The notes under the pieces are model-generated. The model had not been told where the DNA came from, did no database searches, and worked only from the letters and a program-made list of their open reading frames with translations. The position numbers and the translations under genes were made by a program. Shown in pieces: positions 23,081-35,941 of a DNA stretch of 64,000 nt (within the stretch, counting starts at the first letter, position 1; the number at the start of each line of letters is the position of its first letter). The DNA comes from Lantana camara (lineage: Eukaryota; Streptophyta; Magnoliopsida; Lamiales; Verbenaceae). The stretch is taken from contig CM074857.1 in assembly GCA_037501455.1 (NCBI GenBank), forward strand, positions 121,135,501 through 121,199,500, in the 5' to 3' direction.

Positions 23081-23797
23081 GGGTTTACTATATGTTAAGT
23101 GCACACCCACTAGGTCATTCCCCTCAACTTTTGACATTTGTCACTTTCACTCTCTTCTTTACTTTTTATGCATTACCTTTGTTTTTGTTTAGTTTTTTTT
23201 ATTTTATTTTATCTTTTCTATTTCGTTTGATTATTATTTCTTACAAAATATATAATTCTATTTATTTTTCAACTATAATATGCATAAAATAAAATTTAAT
23301 TATGTATATATGTTATTTTTAATCTAATATATTGGTTAATTTTTTTTCCTAACTTGTGAAATCACTATTATTTGAACATATTATACGTAGATTACATAAA
23401 ATTTATTTTTTCTTAACATATTATTCAATTATGAAATATTATTAATTATTTTAAAAAATAAATATAACTAATTTGAGTTGTTAAAATACAAAATGAACAC
23501 ATTTTGAAAGTAAAATTAATTTGTAGATATAGGAAAAAAAATCTCTATATACAACATTTTATTAGATAAAAAAAGTAATATAAATAATTAAGTTTTATTT
23601 TATATATATCATAATTGAAAAATAAATAGAATTATGTATTTTATAAGAAATAATGATTTAACGAAATAGAAAAAGTGAGAAAAAACTAAATAAAAACAAA
23701 GATAATGCATAAAAAGTAAAGAAGAGAGAGGAAGTGACAAGTGTCAAAAGTTGAGAGGAATGACCCAATGGGTGTGCAACTAGCATATAGTAAACCC
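23081..23797. mobile_element. Long-TIR foldback MITE (717 bp)
   Basis: Terminal inverted repeats of roughly 200-230 bp begin GGGTTTACTATATG at the left; the right end mirrors it (ATATAGTAAACCC). Flanks share TTTTCA (23074-23079 and 23798-23803), a possible TSD. No transposase is encoded; the small open frames inside are inverted-repeat translations. Transcription would give a long hairpin RNA. Confidence 0.8.
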
Positions 23798-26407
23798 TTT
23801 TCAGGGGCACCATCTTTTTGACACCACCAATAACCAACCACTCCTTGGGAGTACGCACGGATTGGATACCGGGGAAACATAAATGTGTTTTCATGTTCGT
23901 ACTCCACGACAACCGGTTTTTAGAGATGAATCGAACATCTTTTCCATCTACTTCATTTGTAATTTTTAGAGATGGATTGAGCTCTTATTAGATCAAAGAA
24001 TTTATTAAAAAGCATCGTTTTATATCCTTTACCAAACAAATTCAATTGTTCACAAAATAAATATACCCAACATTAATTTAACATTAACGGGATTGGGCCT
24101 TTACATTATTTGTATTTTAAATGGGCTTTGTCCTTAAAAATAAATGTTCAAGAATATTACTTTATTTGCCAATAATTATTTATTTCACTTGACCTAACCT
24201 GATGGACCACTTGCAGATTATCCACATTTCCTTTTCAATTAAGAAACATTATATTGCCATCCATAATTAGATTCCAATCAAGATGCATAATTTACTATAT
24301 TTAACCAAATTATTCACCCCCCACATGGCTCTTATTACATCCTCCTACTAATTTGGTTTAATTTAATTAATTAACCAATCAAGAAAAGCCTAAATTAACT
24401 ATATTTTCCTTACATCCAATCTAGGATTTGTTACAAATTAACATGAAATTGAAGTACAAAACTAATTTGAATCAAGAAAAGAGGGTACAAAATCATTAAA
24501 CTTGAATTGTCCAAACATGATGAGCTAAGTTTTGGACCACATGTTGATAGTTGAGACCACATTGTAACGGATAAATGCAAAAGCTACATATATATATATA
24601 TGTGAGAGCAAACATGTAACTTGTTATATATAATGATTTAATTGGATAAAGATGGCACTACCACGAAAAAAGGTTTAAATTTTATTGGTTCAAGGGTCGT
24701 ATATAGACTATAGTGGATTTTCTCAAACTTTGTGATGATGTTCTTCCTCCCTCCCTATGGTACATTCCTTGGCTTATGTGCTATTCAATCAATCCTAATC
24801 CCTCATTCTAAAACTATCCCAAATCACGTCGAGAAATACAACTCTTTATTTTGATTATTATCTCTTTTGATTACTTATTTCATCTAAATTCAAAGGAAAA
24901 GTTTTGTTATGGCATCGAGTAGGAAATGAAAAGACCAATGCAGCAGGGAATGGCTGCATGAATAGAAATCCACTTACTAAGACAGCTGATCGAGAAAGAA
25001 AGGTTTTGCCTTCTCCAAGTGGCTGATCTTAGCTTAGCACGATAGCCGCTACTTTATTTCATATAGTGATAGCGTTTTCTTCATTAGAAGTCTATTTTCT
25101 CTTACTTGAGTTAGTTTCACTAATCTATTTATTGTTATTGTACTCAAGATTCACTATCGTTGTCCTTTGTTTATCATCAACTGTTCCTACCGCAATATCA
25201 AGATTGAGTGGTCAAATAACACTAAAATCATCAAATGCAAGAGTAATAGAATCTTGTATATTCATTAAAAGAAATTATCATATATATATATATATATAAT
25301 TTTTAACAATTTTAGCTTCCAACATATTAAGATTTAAGAGTTTATTCCCCTGTGATTAAATGAAATAAATAAATAGGAGATGAGGTTTCTTGTGGGCACA
25401 GCAAAGCTGTGTTAAAATCAAATTTACACTTGACAAGCAATCTCAATTCCAAAAACCATAACCGTTGAGAAGGAGAGTAGGTGGAAGGTTGCTTTCATAA
25501 AGGGTTTGATTATTGTCAAACTTTGGGCAATTTGCTTTTATTATTTGCTTTGGTACACAAACAATAATGGGCTCCACTCCCACTAAATTTAAACACTAAA
25601 ACGACCCCACAACTTCTAATTTATTATTATTTAGTCTTCATAACTTTGTAAATATTGGCTTGGCCCCACCCCACTTTGTAATGGATTACACAAGCCCCAC
25701 CACAATCATTGCCAGATATTATTATAATACTATCAATTTTTCCTTCTAAATAATGCCTATTTTGAATTTGGATTGACTTAATTAAGCCCAAATTTAAATT
25801 AACTTGGTTATAGTCGGACACGTGGAAAAAAAAATTATAATCAGATTGTATTTTATTAAAAGTAATAGTTGAAATTACAAATTTAGATATTTTTTAATTC
25901 AAGTTGTAAAGTAAAAAAAAAATATGGATCAGAATATTACAAATATTTATCCTAATTTCATTATGTCTTGTACAAAGAAAGTGAGAAACCATAAACAATA
26001 TATATTGAACAAATATCATATTTAGTCTCTAAAATTTCATGTTTATACGACTTTAAAAACAACATATAAACCCTTAATATTACTATTTTGTTTTAAGTTA
26101 ATATCTCAATATCATTTTCAATAAGAATGTGATCCGGAAAAAAAAAAATATTTATGTCCAACAAATAAGCAGTTAATAAGAAATTTTTTATCTTATAATC
26201 TTATACTCTTAAAGGTCACCTCTTTTGAGATCAATTACAAGAATTTTAAAATTTGACGGATATCCAATAATTATCCTAAAAGATTCTATGGACATATTAA
26301 TATTGAAACAAATTGAATATTCTGGGATTAAATATGCATGTTATTGAAATAAAGAGGCTTATCATTATGAGACCAAATATGCAATTCCCATCTGCAATAT
26401 ATTGTAA
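23798..26407. other. AT-rich intergenic DNA
   Basis: (TA)n runs occur near 24586-24600 and 25279-25298. Short open frames show no recognisable product and no transposon termini were found. Confidence 0.5.
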
Positions 26408-26735
26408 CTAGCATGAACCCCGTGCGATGCACGGAAATTATTTTGATATTACTTTTTATTGATATTTTTCTTCAAAAAAGAGAAAAGTGATCGATAGAAA
26501 ATAATGTTTTTAAATATTTTTTTTTTCAGTTCAATAAGAGAGAAAGAAAAACATTTGCATGTTTTATATTTTATTTAAAAATTAAATCACACAATTAAGG
26601 TAAGAAGTATACGGAATACTTTCACTCATGTTGATAGTTATTTAGAATATTTACCTATTTGATGCTCTATATTCAATCTAAGGATATTAAAGATAAGAAA
26701 AGAAAAACGACATAAACAAAAATTTAAAAAAGTAA

Positions 26736-27125
26736 CGGAGAATTCCCGAAAACTCCCCAAAGGAAACTCAAATTCCTCTTTGCTTCTCACTTTCAAAAAT
26801 ATTCCTCTGAACTCCCCAGATGAAAATCAAACGTCCTTTTTACTCCCCATTTTTTTGACATGTATAAAAACTCAAGAATCGTGTACCAAAATCCTCAAAT
26901 CATGTAACTAAATCCCCAAATGATGTATTTGCCCCCAAATATATCATTTGGGGATTTAGTTACGTGATTTGGGGATTTGGGTACGCGATTCTTGAGTTTT
27001 TATACAACAATGGGGAGTTAAAAGGGAATTTGGTCTGTCATCTGGGGAGCAAACGAGAACTTTTTTTAAAGTGGGGAGTTAAAGGGAATTTTTTCAACTT
27101 ATGGGTACTATTCAAAGAAAACCCC
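26736..27125. mobile_element. Foldback MITE, copy A
   Basis: About 390 bp, largely self-complementary around 26930. Flanked by a perfect 9-bp repeat AAAAAGTAA (26727-26735, 27126-27134), the TSD length typical of Mutator-like elements. Ends read CGGAGAATTCCCGAAAACTC on the left and ...CTATTCAAAGAAAACCCC on the right. A related copy in opposite orientation lies at 63174-63560. Confidence 0.75.
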
Positions 27126-27626
27126 AAAAAGTAATAAGGTTAAAAGACATCATAATATGATTCTTCGTGTAAACTATTCGAAATATTAGAATCGAAAGAA
27201 TGCTATGGATATAATTTCTTTTTTGTGAAAAGCTACGTGTATAAATGCATTCAAAATGATAAAAATCATAAAATAAAAATAAAACAAAGTAAAATACTTT
27301 GATTGATAAATATCACAAATGCAATGAAAATGATAAATGTAAAGATCGGAGAAGAACTACAAAAATCTTAAAATTGCAATATACGTGTCTAAGAATATAA
27401 ACCCTATCAAGATGGAAACTTAAAGATAAGAAATGAAAACCGAGATGAATAAAGATTTTAAAAAGTAATAAGGTTAAAAGATATAATAATATCATTTTTC
27501 GTGTAAATTATACGAAATATTATAATCGAAAGAATGCTACGTATATAATTTCTTTTTCTGGTGAAAAACTACACATATAAATGCATTCAAGAAGATAAAA
27601 ATTATAAAATAAAAATAAAACGATAT
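27126..27626. repeat. 334-bp repeat units of the Helitron body
   Basis: Unit 1 starts at 27126 (AAAAAGTAATAAGGTTAAAA) and unit 2 at 27460. Unit 2 is cut at 27626 by the Tat insertion and resumes at 40218 (AAAATACTTTGATTGATAAA). A partial third copy precedes the MITE near 26690-26735. Confidence 0.8.
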
Positions 27627-28440
27627 TGATGGGGTCAAAATACGATCGTCCCACGTTAGGACACGTGGCATCACCGAGATGATGACATCTGTCTCCCCAA
27701 GGTTGCACCCATCGGTGCACGAGCGCTAAGCCCAACGAGCGCAATCCTTCTTCAGGAGTTAAGCCCAACGAGCGCTGTCACTCTCACGAGCGCCCTTCAT
27801 ACTGTATGATTGGCACGTCCACGTGCCAAGGGAGCCCTCTTCGAGCGTCACACTCCCTCAGAGTGGCCTCCCCTTCTGGCTCGTTACTTGAACTGGAGCC
27901 TTCATTCCCCCCAGCGGATATCTTGGCTTCCAATACTCCAGGTTGTCACGAGCGTGCTCTTAAGCCCTCGTTACCAACCACCCAAATGGCTCTCTGACAC
28001 ATCGTACATGCCCGCGCACCTGCCACTGTTGCCAGCACCAACTTTTGGCCGCTTTTGCAGAAGATTCCTCCTAGGTTTCTCTCTCATGGCGCCACGTGTT
28101 AGGGCAACATTCGGCCAGGACCACTTGAGGCAAATGACCAAAGGGCCCTTGACCCTCAACTATAAATAGCTAAAGTCATCTTCTACACTGGTAAGCAATC
28201 TTCATCACTGAAACTGTGACTGAACTTACGTTTCTCCTTCATACCTTGAACTGACTTGAGCGTCGGAGAGCCAAACTGGGTATCACCCCCAGTTCCCCCA
28301 GCTTGGCCTTCTGACTTTTATTGTGCTTGTCCCAACAGGTAGAACCCCCTTTCTCATTTCCGGCGAATCTCCGGCGGTTTCCTCCACAACTACAAATCGT
28401 AAAGTGATTGGATTCGGACCCTCACATTCTGAACCCATCA
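27627..28440 (+). repeat. 5' LTR of element 2 (814 bp)
   Basis: Begins TGATGGGGTC and ends GAACCCATCA. TATA box TATAAATAG at 28161-28169. Contains a 16-bp direct repeat (27727-27742, 27760-27775) and six CGAGCG hexamers, all in the same orientation. Confidence 0.97.
28161..28169 (+). promoter_or_regulatory. LTR TATA box, element 2
   Basis: TATAAATAG, matched at 39938-39946 in the 3' LTR. Probable core promoter of the genomic RNA. Confidence 0.75.
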
Positions 28441-28444
28441 TTTT

Positions 28445-28460
28445 TGGCGCCGTCTGTGGG
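28445..28460 (+). other. tRNA primer-binding site of element 2
   Basis: TGGCGCCGTCTGTGGG, four T after the LTR end; identical to the site of element 1. Confidence 0.8.
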
Positions 28461-28530
28461 AAACCGGTCCTCCACCCCTTTCTTTCCTTTTGTTGGTAGA
28501 AGAGCAAGCACACTCTTACCCTTTCCAGTC

Positions 28531-30584
28531 ATGGTCGCTACAAGGTCTGGAGCCGTGGGAGGAGGAGATAACGCCTCCCAGGATGCCAATATCATTATTC
28601 CCTCCACCGCTACTGGTGGAGCCCCGCCTCCTTCCGTCACCATTGGTGGAGCACCTCCCTCCGCAGGAGTGACTCCGCAAGCAGAGTCTTCAATACCTCT
28701 ACCTACACCGCCGGCACTGCCGATTCCCGCCGCCGCTGGAGGAGTCTCTCTCTCTCTGCTCCTCCGCAGCCTGCTCAGAACCCATAGGTCCATCCCCAGG
28801 TGAATCTCGGAGTGCAGGGTTACATGATGCCCCCACCCGGATATACCCTCACCCCGGCTGTTATGGTGCCGCCGGTACAGCCGTATCATGCTGGTCAGAT
28901 CCAGCTCCCGGTGGTGATCCCCAGGGAGATTGAAGGAGTGGAGTTACCTCCACTAACCACCCAACAGTTGAGGGCTCTCTATGCCCAGTGTGAGGTTCAG
29001 GCGGCCCAGGGAGCATGGGAAAGGTTCCATTCCATGTACTTTCCCTCTGGGCAGGCCACTCAAGTTGCTGCCCCTTTGGGCGGACAACAAAATTTTCCCC
29101 TCAGAGAAGCCCAGGCTGTCCTGAGGGCACAACCACCGCCACCACCAGCCAGAGAAGCGCCCCAGCAGGAGGGCAACGAGCGTCCCTCCATGGGCAGGAA
29201 TAAGGAGCCCACGGAACGAGTTAACGAGAATGAAGGGGACTCTCATGTCTCCAGAAGGGGCTCTCGAGCCCCCAGGCACGGGGACAGACAAGGGGACGTG
29301 AATCCTGACATCCTCGCGGCTGTGCAAGACCAGCTGCAGGGTTTAAAGGATATTGTGGGACAGCTCTCACGAGGGCGGTCAACTCAGATCTCCCCTAGTC
29401 GGGATGAACGGGTTGACGCCAGAAGCGCCCGTACCAAGGACCCCCCACCAAAGGTCCCCCACCGCAAGGAGCCGGAGGAAAACTTCGGCACGTATGAGTA
29501 CCACCCGTTGGCGAGGGGCTCGCCCCTCGTGGAGGAAGTTTTGATGGCCCAAGCAGGCATGGCCAAAATCCCCACTTCCATCAACCAATACGATGGAACG
29601 ACTGATCCAGCTGAACACTTGGATCATTTTTTGCATCTCATGCACCTCTACGAGCATTCCAACAACTATTGGGCGAAAGTCTTCGTCACTTCCTTGGTAG
29701 GAATGGCTCAGGAGTGGTACAAACGACTACCGCCACGCTCGATTCACTCATATGAAGAGCTGGCTCATGCTTTCCTCAACCACTTTAATTCTTTGAAAGC
29801 TCCAGTCACCGCACCTACCGCGCTTTATAACGTGGTGCAAGGCAAGAACGAGTCTCTACGCTCGTTCTTCGCCCGCTTCAACAAGGAAATCCTACAGGTG
29901 GAGAGGTCTTCTATGGATTTCTTGATCCCAGTGCTCTTTCAAGCTGTGGATCACAAACAGTATGTGAGCAAGAAGTTTGCCGATGCCATTGTAGAAAGGA
30001 GGCCAGGGACCCTCATGGCCTTAAGAGAGGTAGCCGAGCCGTTCTTCGCGCTCGAAGACATGTATGGGACGAATGGTCCCCGGCATCACAGTCCAGCCAG
30101 GAACGAGCGACCCCATCACGAGCGGGGACGGGAGGTGGTAGCCAAGAAGGAGCGCCCTCAAGAGCGCAAAAGGTCACCACCACCCCCTCGTCGATTCGAG
30201 CGAGTCCCGCTCACCAGGCCGAATTCAGAAGTCTACAACCTCTCTGATAAAAAGCTCTTTAAAAGACCCATCAAGATGAGGGAGACGGACTCGCTCAGGC
30301 GCTCGAGCAAATACTGCGCATTTCACAAGCAGAGGGGGCACGACACGGATGAGTGTCGCCAGTTGGAAGCTGAGATTCAGAGGCTCGTCGCAGGGGGCCA
30401 CCTGAAGGAATTCGTCCGGGTTCTCGAGCGTTACGATGAACACTGCAACGAGCGCGCTGGAAGAAGAAGGAGGAGTCCGTCCCGATCAAAGAGCCCAAGG
30501 GGTAGGGGACCCCCTGAAAGCAGCAGCCGCAGGGCAGTAAAGGAAAAGCCCCTGAGCAAGAAAACGAACCTTTCGCAGTCATAA
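28531..30584 (+). pseudogene. gag of Tat element 2 (frameshifted)
   Basis: The start ATG at 28531 (MVATRSG) matches the gag start of the other elements. That frame leaves gag in a TC-repeat tract near 28745-28757 and ends at 28803; the rest of gag is open in another frame to the stop at 30582-30584. Features: Retrotrans_gag-like domain (about 29590-30010), Arg-rich segment, and a C-x2-H-x4-H-x4-C knuckle (YCAFHKQRGHDTDEC, about 30310-30355). At the 3' end the frame shifts again before pol; in elements 1 and 3 gag and pol are one frame. Confidence 0.88.
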
Positions 30585-30586
30585 AT

Positions 30587-33500
30587 ATGATTGCAGGAGG
30601 CTCGTCAGGAGGGGATTCCAACGCCTCCCGGCGGAGGTATGTCCGGAGCTACAACCAACGCCCAGCAGTGCCTAAACCCATCTACGCCATCCAGAGTTCA
30701 AGCGCTCAAAGGTCAAGAGAGAATGATGTAATAGGCTTCGATGATAGGGATTTAGAGTATATTGTAACACCCCATGGGGAGGGTATAACCTCCGATTGCC
30801 CCATGGTGGTTAGTGTAGATGTTCACAATCATGTTGTAAAAAGGGTGTTGGTGGATAGTGGAAGCTCTGTTAATGTTTTGCCTTATTCTACATTTTTAAA
30901 GATGAAGGCTGACCTTCCGCTCGAGCCTCTCAAAACAGCCCTCATTGGCTTTGGAGGCTCTGAAGTTGTCCCACGAGGGCAAATTCGCCTAGCTACTTCA
31001 TTCGGCCGAGCCCCTCAGCGCAAAACACTCTTGGTAACTTACGCAGTGGTGGAGATTGACATTCCTTATAATATCGTAATTGGGCGCCCTGCCCTCGTGG
31101 ATTTCAAAGCCATCATCTCCACCTACCACCAGAAGATTAAATTCCCTACCTCCGAGGGCGTGGGAGAAGTACTGTGCAATGTGCGAGAGGCTTGGGAATG
31201 TTACATGCTGTCCCTTAGAAAGCCAAAAGCGGAGAAAACCTTCCAAATTGGTTCCACTAAGAAATCAGTGGATTTCCCCAATCTAGATGAGGACAGCCCA
31301 GCACGAAAAAGGGCGAAGTTGAACAAGAAGAAGAACAAAAAGAAGAAGGGAGACAACGTGGAGGATCCCCTCGAATGTGTACCACCAGGGACCGTTGGTG
31401 GATCGTCCTCGGAAGGAGACGAGCCAGTAGAGGGTGGACCCGCGCTCGGTGATCGCTTGACAGGAAAGAAAAGGGCGCTCGAACTTCCTCGCCCTGAGAT
31501 AAAGATCGAACCCTCGGAGAAGTTCCTTACCATTGAGCTGGAACCCGGAAACAGGGATAAGACTACTCAGATAGGATCTAACCTCTCGGGGCCTTCTCAG
31601 ATTATGATGATGACTTCCTCAGGGAAAACAGTGATGTATTTGCGTGGAAAGCCTCCGACCTCACAGGGATTGACCCGAGCGTCATTGTCCATAGGCTTAA
31701 TGTGGATCCCTCTTTCAAACCCATCAAGCAGAAAAAGCGGGATGTACATGGCTTTCGAAAGAAAGTCATTGAAGAGGAAGTTAATAAACTCCTGGAGGCT
31801 CAATATATCGAGCCCATCTTGTACCCGGAATGGTTGTGTAATGTCGTTTTGGTGCCCAAGAGCGCGAATAAATGGCGCATGTGCAACGATTTCACTGATC
31901 TCAACAAGGTCTGCCCTAAAGATCCTTACCCGCTGCCCCGGATTGACCAATTGGTGGATTCGACCGCTGGCTGTGAGCTCATGAGCATGATGGACGCTTT
32001 CCAGGGATACTATCAGATCTTTATGGCCCCAGAAGACCGCCCCAAAACCTCGTTTGTTGTCCATCTGGGGGTATATTGCTTCTTAGTCATGCCTTTCGGA
32101 CTCAAGAACGCCGGAGCTACGTATCAACGGCTCGTCAACAAGATGTTTGAAAAAGAAATCGGAAGGTCCATGGAGGTTTACGTGGATGATATGATTGTCA
32201 AAAACGAGCGACAGGATTCCCACTTGGAAGATCTCAAGCGCACTTTTTCAATCCTGCGTCAGTATGGGATGAAGTTGAACCCTTCGAAGTGCACCTTTGG
32301 AGTGCAAGGGGGAAAGTTCTTAGGGTACATGGTCAGTCAGAGGGGAATTGAGGCCAATCCGGAGAAGATCAAGGCCATATTGGAAATCCCCTCCCCTCGA
32401 AATTTGCGGGAAGTGCAAGTCCTAGTAGGAAAAATCATCTCGTTGAACAGGTTTATTTCGCGCTCGGCGGACAGGAATCTTCCCTTCTTCAAAATTTTGA
32501 GGAACGCACGTAACTTTGCTTGGACAGAAGAATGCGAAAGGGTGCTGCAAGATATGAAGGCTTACTTATCGAGCGCACCACTGCTGGCTAAACCCGTCGA
32601 AGGTGAGAGATTATTTATGTATCTTTCCGTTTCTTTCGAGGCCACAAGCGCGGTTCTGATCGCTGTACGGGAGCGGAAACACTTACCTGTCTATTATCTG
32701 AGCAAAACATTGCAAGGAGCCGAGAAGAAGTATCTGGAGATTGAGAAATTCGCGTTAGCACTCATCAACGCCTCGAGAAGGCTGAGACCTTACTTTCAAG
32801 CGCATTCTATAACGGTTCTCACCGACCAACCCTTGAAGCAAGTGTTGTCCAAACCAGATGTGTCTGGGAGATTAATCAAATGGGCCATCGAATTGAGCCA
32901 GTTCGACTTGTGTTTCGAGCCTAGGATCGCGGTACAGGCTCAGGTTGTAGCTGATTTATTGGTCGAACGCTTTGGTTTAGAGCCCACCGTTGCGGAGAAT
33001 GAAGGGTTATGGGTACTGCACACAGATGGTTCCTCAACCTCTCAAGGGGGAGGAGTAGGAGTGGCCCTCAGAAACCCCGATGGGATGGAGCTGGACTTTG
33101 CAATCAAGCTGGATTTCCAAGTCACTAATAACGAAGCAGAATATGAAGCCCTCGTGCAAGGATTGAATATCGCTTTTCAGAATGGAGCCTCCAGAATCAC
33201 CGCTTATGTGGATTCACAGTTAATTGCGAGCCAGATTGAAGGAACTTATGAGGCTCGAGAAACCACCATGGTACAATACTTAAGTAAAGCCAGAGAAATC
33301 ATCGGGAAGTTCAAAGAATTTCATCTACTTCAAGTACCGCGAGGAGAAAACGAGCGTGCGGACGCTCTGTCAAAGTTTGCGTCAGCTTTAGAAGGCACTT
33401 CTGAGCGTTCTGTCACGTTCCTTAGAACTGAGGAACCTTTGATCAGGGAAAGGGTCGCCATTGGAATAATCGCTATGATTGATCCAAACGAGCCCTGTTG

Positions 33501-34729
33501 GCTTGACGACATCGTCGTTTTCCTTAGGGATGGAATTCCCCCCCACCGGCAAGGTGGAAGCTAGGAAAGTCCGAAGTAAGGCCCCTCATTTCGCTTTGGA
33601 TCACGAGGGGAGGTTATTCAAGAAATCATTCCAAGGACCCCCAATGAGATGCCTGAGACCCTCACAGGCGGAGGAGACGCTTGAACTCATCCACAATGGA
33701 AGCTGTGGGAATCATTCCGGAGGGCGTATCCTAGCAAAGAAGGTTCTGAGAAGTGGGTTTTATTGGCCTACAGTTCTCCAAGATGCCATTGAATTTTCGA
33801 GGAAGTGCCCTAAGTGCCAATTTCATTCAAATCTCCCTCAATTGCCAGCCGCACAGATGATCCCAATAGACGTCTCTTGGCCTTTTGACCAGTGGGGAAT
33901 AGACATCGTGGGCCCCTTGCCCATGGCTGCGGGACAAAAGAAGTTTGTCATTTTAGCCGTCGACTACTTCACCAAATGGGCCGAGGCCGAAGCCGTTGCA
34001 AAAATCACTTTCAGGGTTGTGAGGGACTTCATTTGGAAAAACATCATTTGCAGGTACGGCATCCCGAGGGTGCTTATCTCTGACAACGGATCCCAGTTCA
34101 TAGCAGCCGACACACGAGAATGGTGTTCTGAGTTGGGGATCGAGCAGCGATTCACCTCTGTAGGACACCCTCAAGCCAATGGGCAGGCAGAAGTTACCAA
34201 TAGGATCATCTTGCAACATCTGAAAACCATGCTTGAGAGCAAGAAAAGTGAATGGGCTGAGGAGCTGCAAGGAGCGTTTTGGGCTTATCGCACCACCCCA
34301 CGAGCGGCCACTGGAGAAACTCCTTACGCGCTCGTTTATGGATCAGAAGCAATGATACCTGCGGAGATAGTAAATGAATCCGCTCGTGTCGGCTATTTCG
34401 AGCCTCAGCTCAACGATGGCAACAGGAGCTTGGAGTTGGACTTGCTGGATGAAAGGAGAGACAAAGCCTGGGCTAAGATCCACCATTATAAAGCCTCTGT
34501 GGCCCAACAGTACAACAAGCGTGTGAGGGAAAGAACTTTCCAGTTGGGAGACTTGGTTTTGAAGAAAGTGGAAGTATCCAAGCACGTGGGGAAATTAGAC
34601 CCCAATTGGGAAGGCCCATTCAAGGTCGTACAACTCAGAGCTAACAACACTTACACCCTGGAGACACTTCAAGGTGAGCGCTTGCCTCGCCCTTGGAACG
34701 CATGTAACCTCCGGCGGTTTTATGTTTAA
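30587..34729 (+). pseudogene. pol of Tat element 2 (two frameshifts)
   Basis: Aspartic protease with DSGSS (about 30855), RT with YVDD (32179-32190), a degenerate first RNase H, an archaeal-type RNase H (TDGSS near 33030, NNEAEYE, YVDSQL, ADAL), then integrase with an HHCC finger (about 33695-33830) and DDE residues (DIVGP about 33902, SDNGSQF about 34080, E in AEVTNR about 34190). A 1-base loss near 31609 and one extra C in the C7 run near 33538-33544 split the frame. It ends RRFYV at the position expected for the family. Confidence 0.9.
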
Positions 34730-35941
34730 AAGCTCTTTGCGGAACATAATGTAACAACCCTCTTTGTTGGGTTCCTCTCTACTTCCAACTGTGAGTAAGT
34801 TCCCGTATAACTTTTTCTTAATTGTTCTGGCATTATGTTTCTTTGATCGATTGATTGGATGAGACCCATGTCCCTCGTTTTCACGAGCGTGGTTGGCAAT
34901 CCCCTAATATATGTATGCTGATACTTCGCACGGGTTACGCTGGCCAGCACTCTACTCCGCTTGGGGGGACGCCCTCATAAGGATAGACTGGTTACGCTCA
35001 TAACCAATTAAACGAGATGGGGAAAATCCTAGTAGGCCTTGGCCGTTTCTTACAACGCCTTGCACTCGAAAGTGGGATCCCTTACAGACGGAACTTCACA
35101 AGTCTTGAACGAGGGCAACCTCTAAGTAAGACCCTCGTAAATACTCAAGACTTAGCATAATTTCCGAGAATAAGAAGAAAGTCCCTAAGTCTTGAAAGGG
35201 GGGGCCAATCTCACAATAAGACCCCCACGACCGCTCAAGACTCAGACAAATTTCCAAGGCTTATGACAAAGGCAAAAATTTATACAAGTCTTGAGTAGGG
35301 GGGGCAATCTCACAATAAGACCCTCACGACCGCTCAAGACTTAGACAAATTTCCAAGGCTTATGACAAAGGCAAAAATTTATACAAGTCTTGAGTAGGGG
35401 GGCCAATCTCACAATAAACCCTCACGACCGCTCAAGACTTAGACAAATTTCCAAGGCTTATGACAAAGGCAAAAATTTATACAAGTCTTGAGTAGGGGGG
35501 GCAATCTCACAATAAGACCCTCACAATCGCTCAAGACTTAGACAAATTTCCAAGGCTTATGACAAAGGCAAAAATTTATACAAGTCTTGAGTAGGGGGGC
35601 CAATCTCACAATAAGACCCTCACAATCGCTCAAGACTTAGGCGAATTTTCAAGTGTTACAGAATTACCAAAATTTCTCAGAAAGTGCTAAAGGCTCAACA
35701 GAGAAATAAAACATCCACAGAGTATGCTACACACAGTCTTATTATTACAAGATTTGTTCCAGCAAGCTCTAAGTATAAGTTCTGATTCATAAGTAAGCAA
35801 AAGAACAAAGTTACGAAGAATAAAATATATATTCATTGCAAAAAATCTTACAAGACAAAGGGCTCAAAGGCCTATGAAGTATTGTTTCAGAAGAAAGAAG
35901 AAAACAGTAAAGCAGGAAAGTACATCGAAATAGGAAGGGCT
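34730..35941 (+). other. Spacer between pol and the antisense gene, element 2
   Basis: Non-coding between the convergent ends of pol and the antisense gene. Contains the tandem array at 35098-35655. Confidence 0.7.
35098..35655. repeat. 99-bp tandem array in element 2
   Basis: Units begin at about 35098, 35185, 35284, 35383, 35481 and 35580 (lengths 87, 99, 99, 98, 99 and a partial). Each starts acAAGTCTTGA and contains GGCTTATGACAAAGGC. The last four are nearly identical; the first is the most diverged. No comparable array is in the matching spacer of element 3 (57063-58134). Confidence 0.95.

Noticed and set aside
26930..26960. Long hairpin as a microRNA precursor
   Set aside because: The fold spans a whole MITE with a TSD; no short precise duplex stands out.
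30560..30584. Programmed -1 frameshift between gag and pol in element 2
   Set aside because: Elements 1 and 3 have gag and pol in one frame, so an indel is the simpler explanation; the A4 run is not a canonical slippery heptamer.
35098..35655. Possible CRISPR-like array
   Set aside because: The whole 99-bp unit repeats without unique spacers, and it sits inside a eukaryotic retrotransposon.
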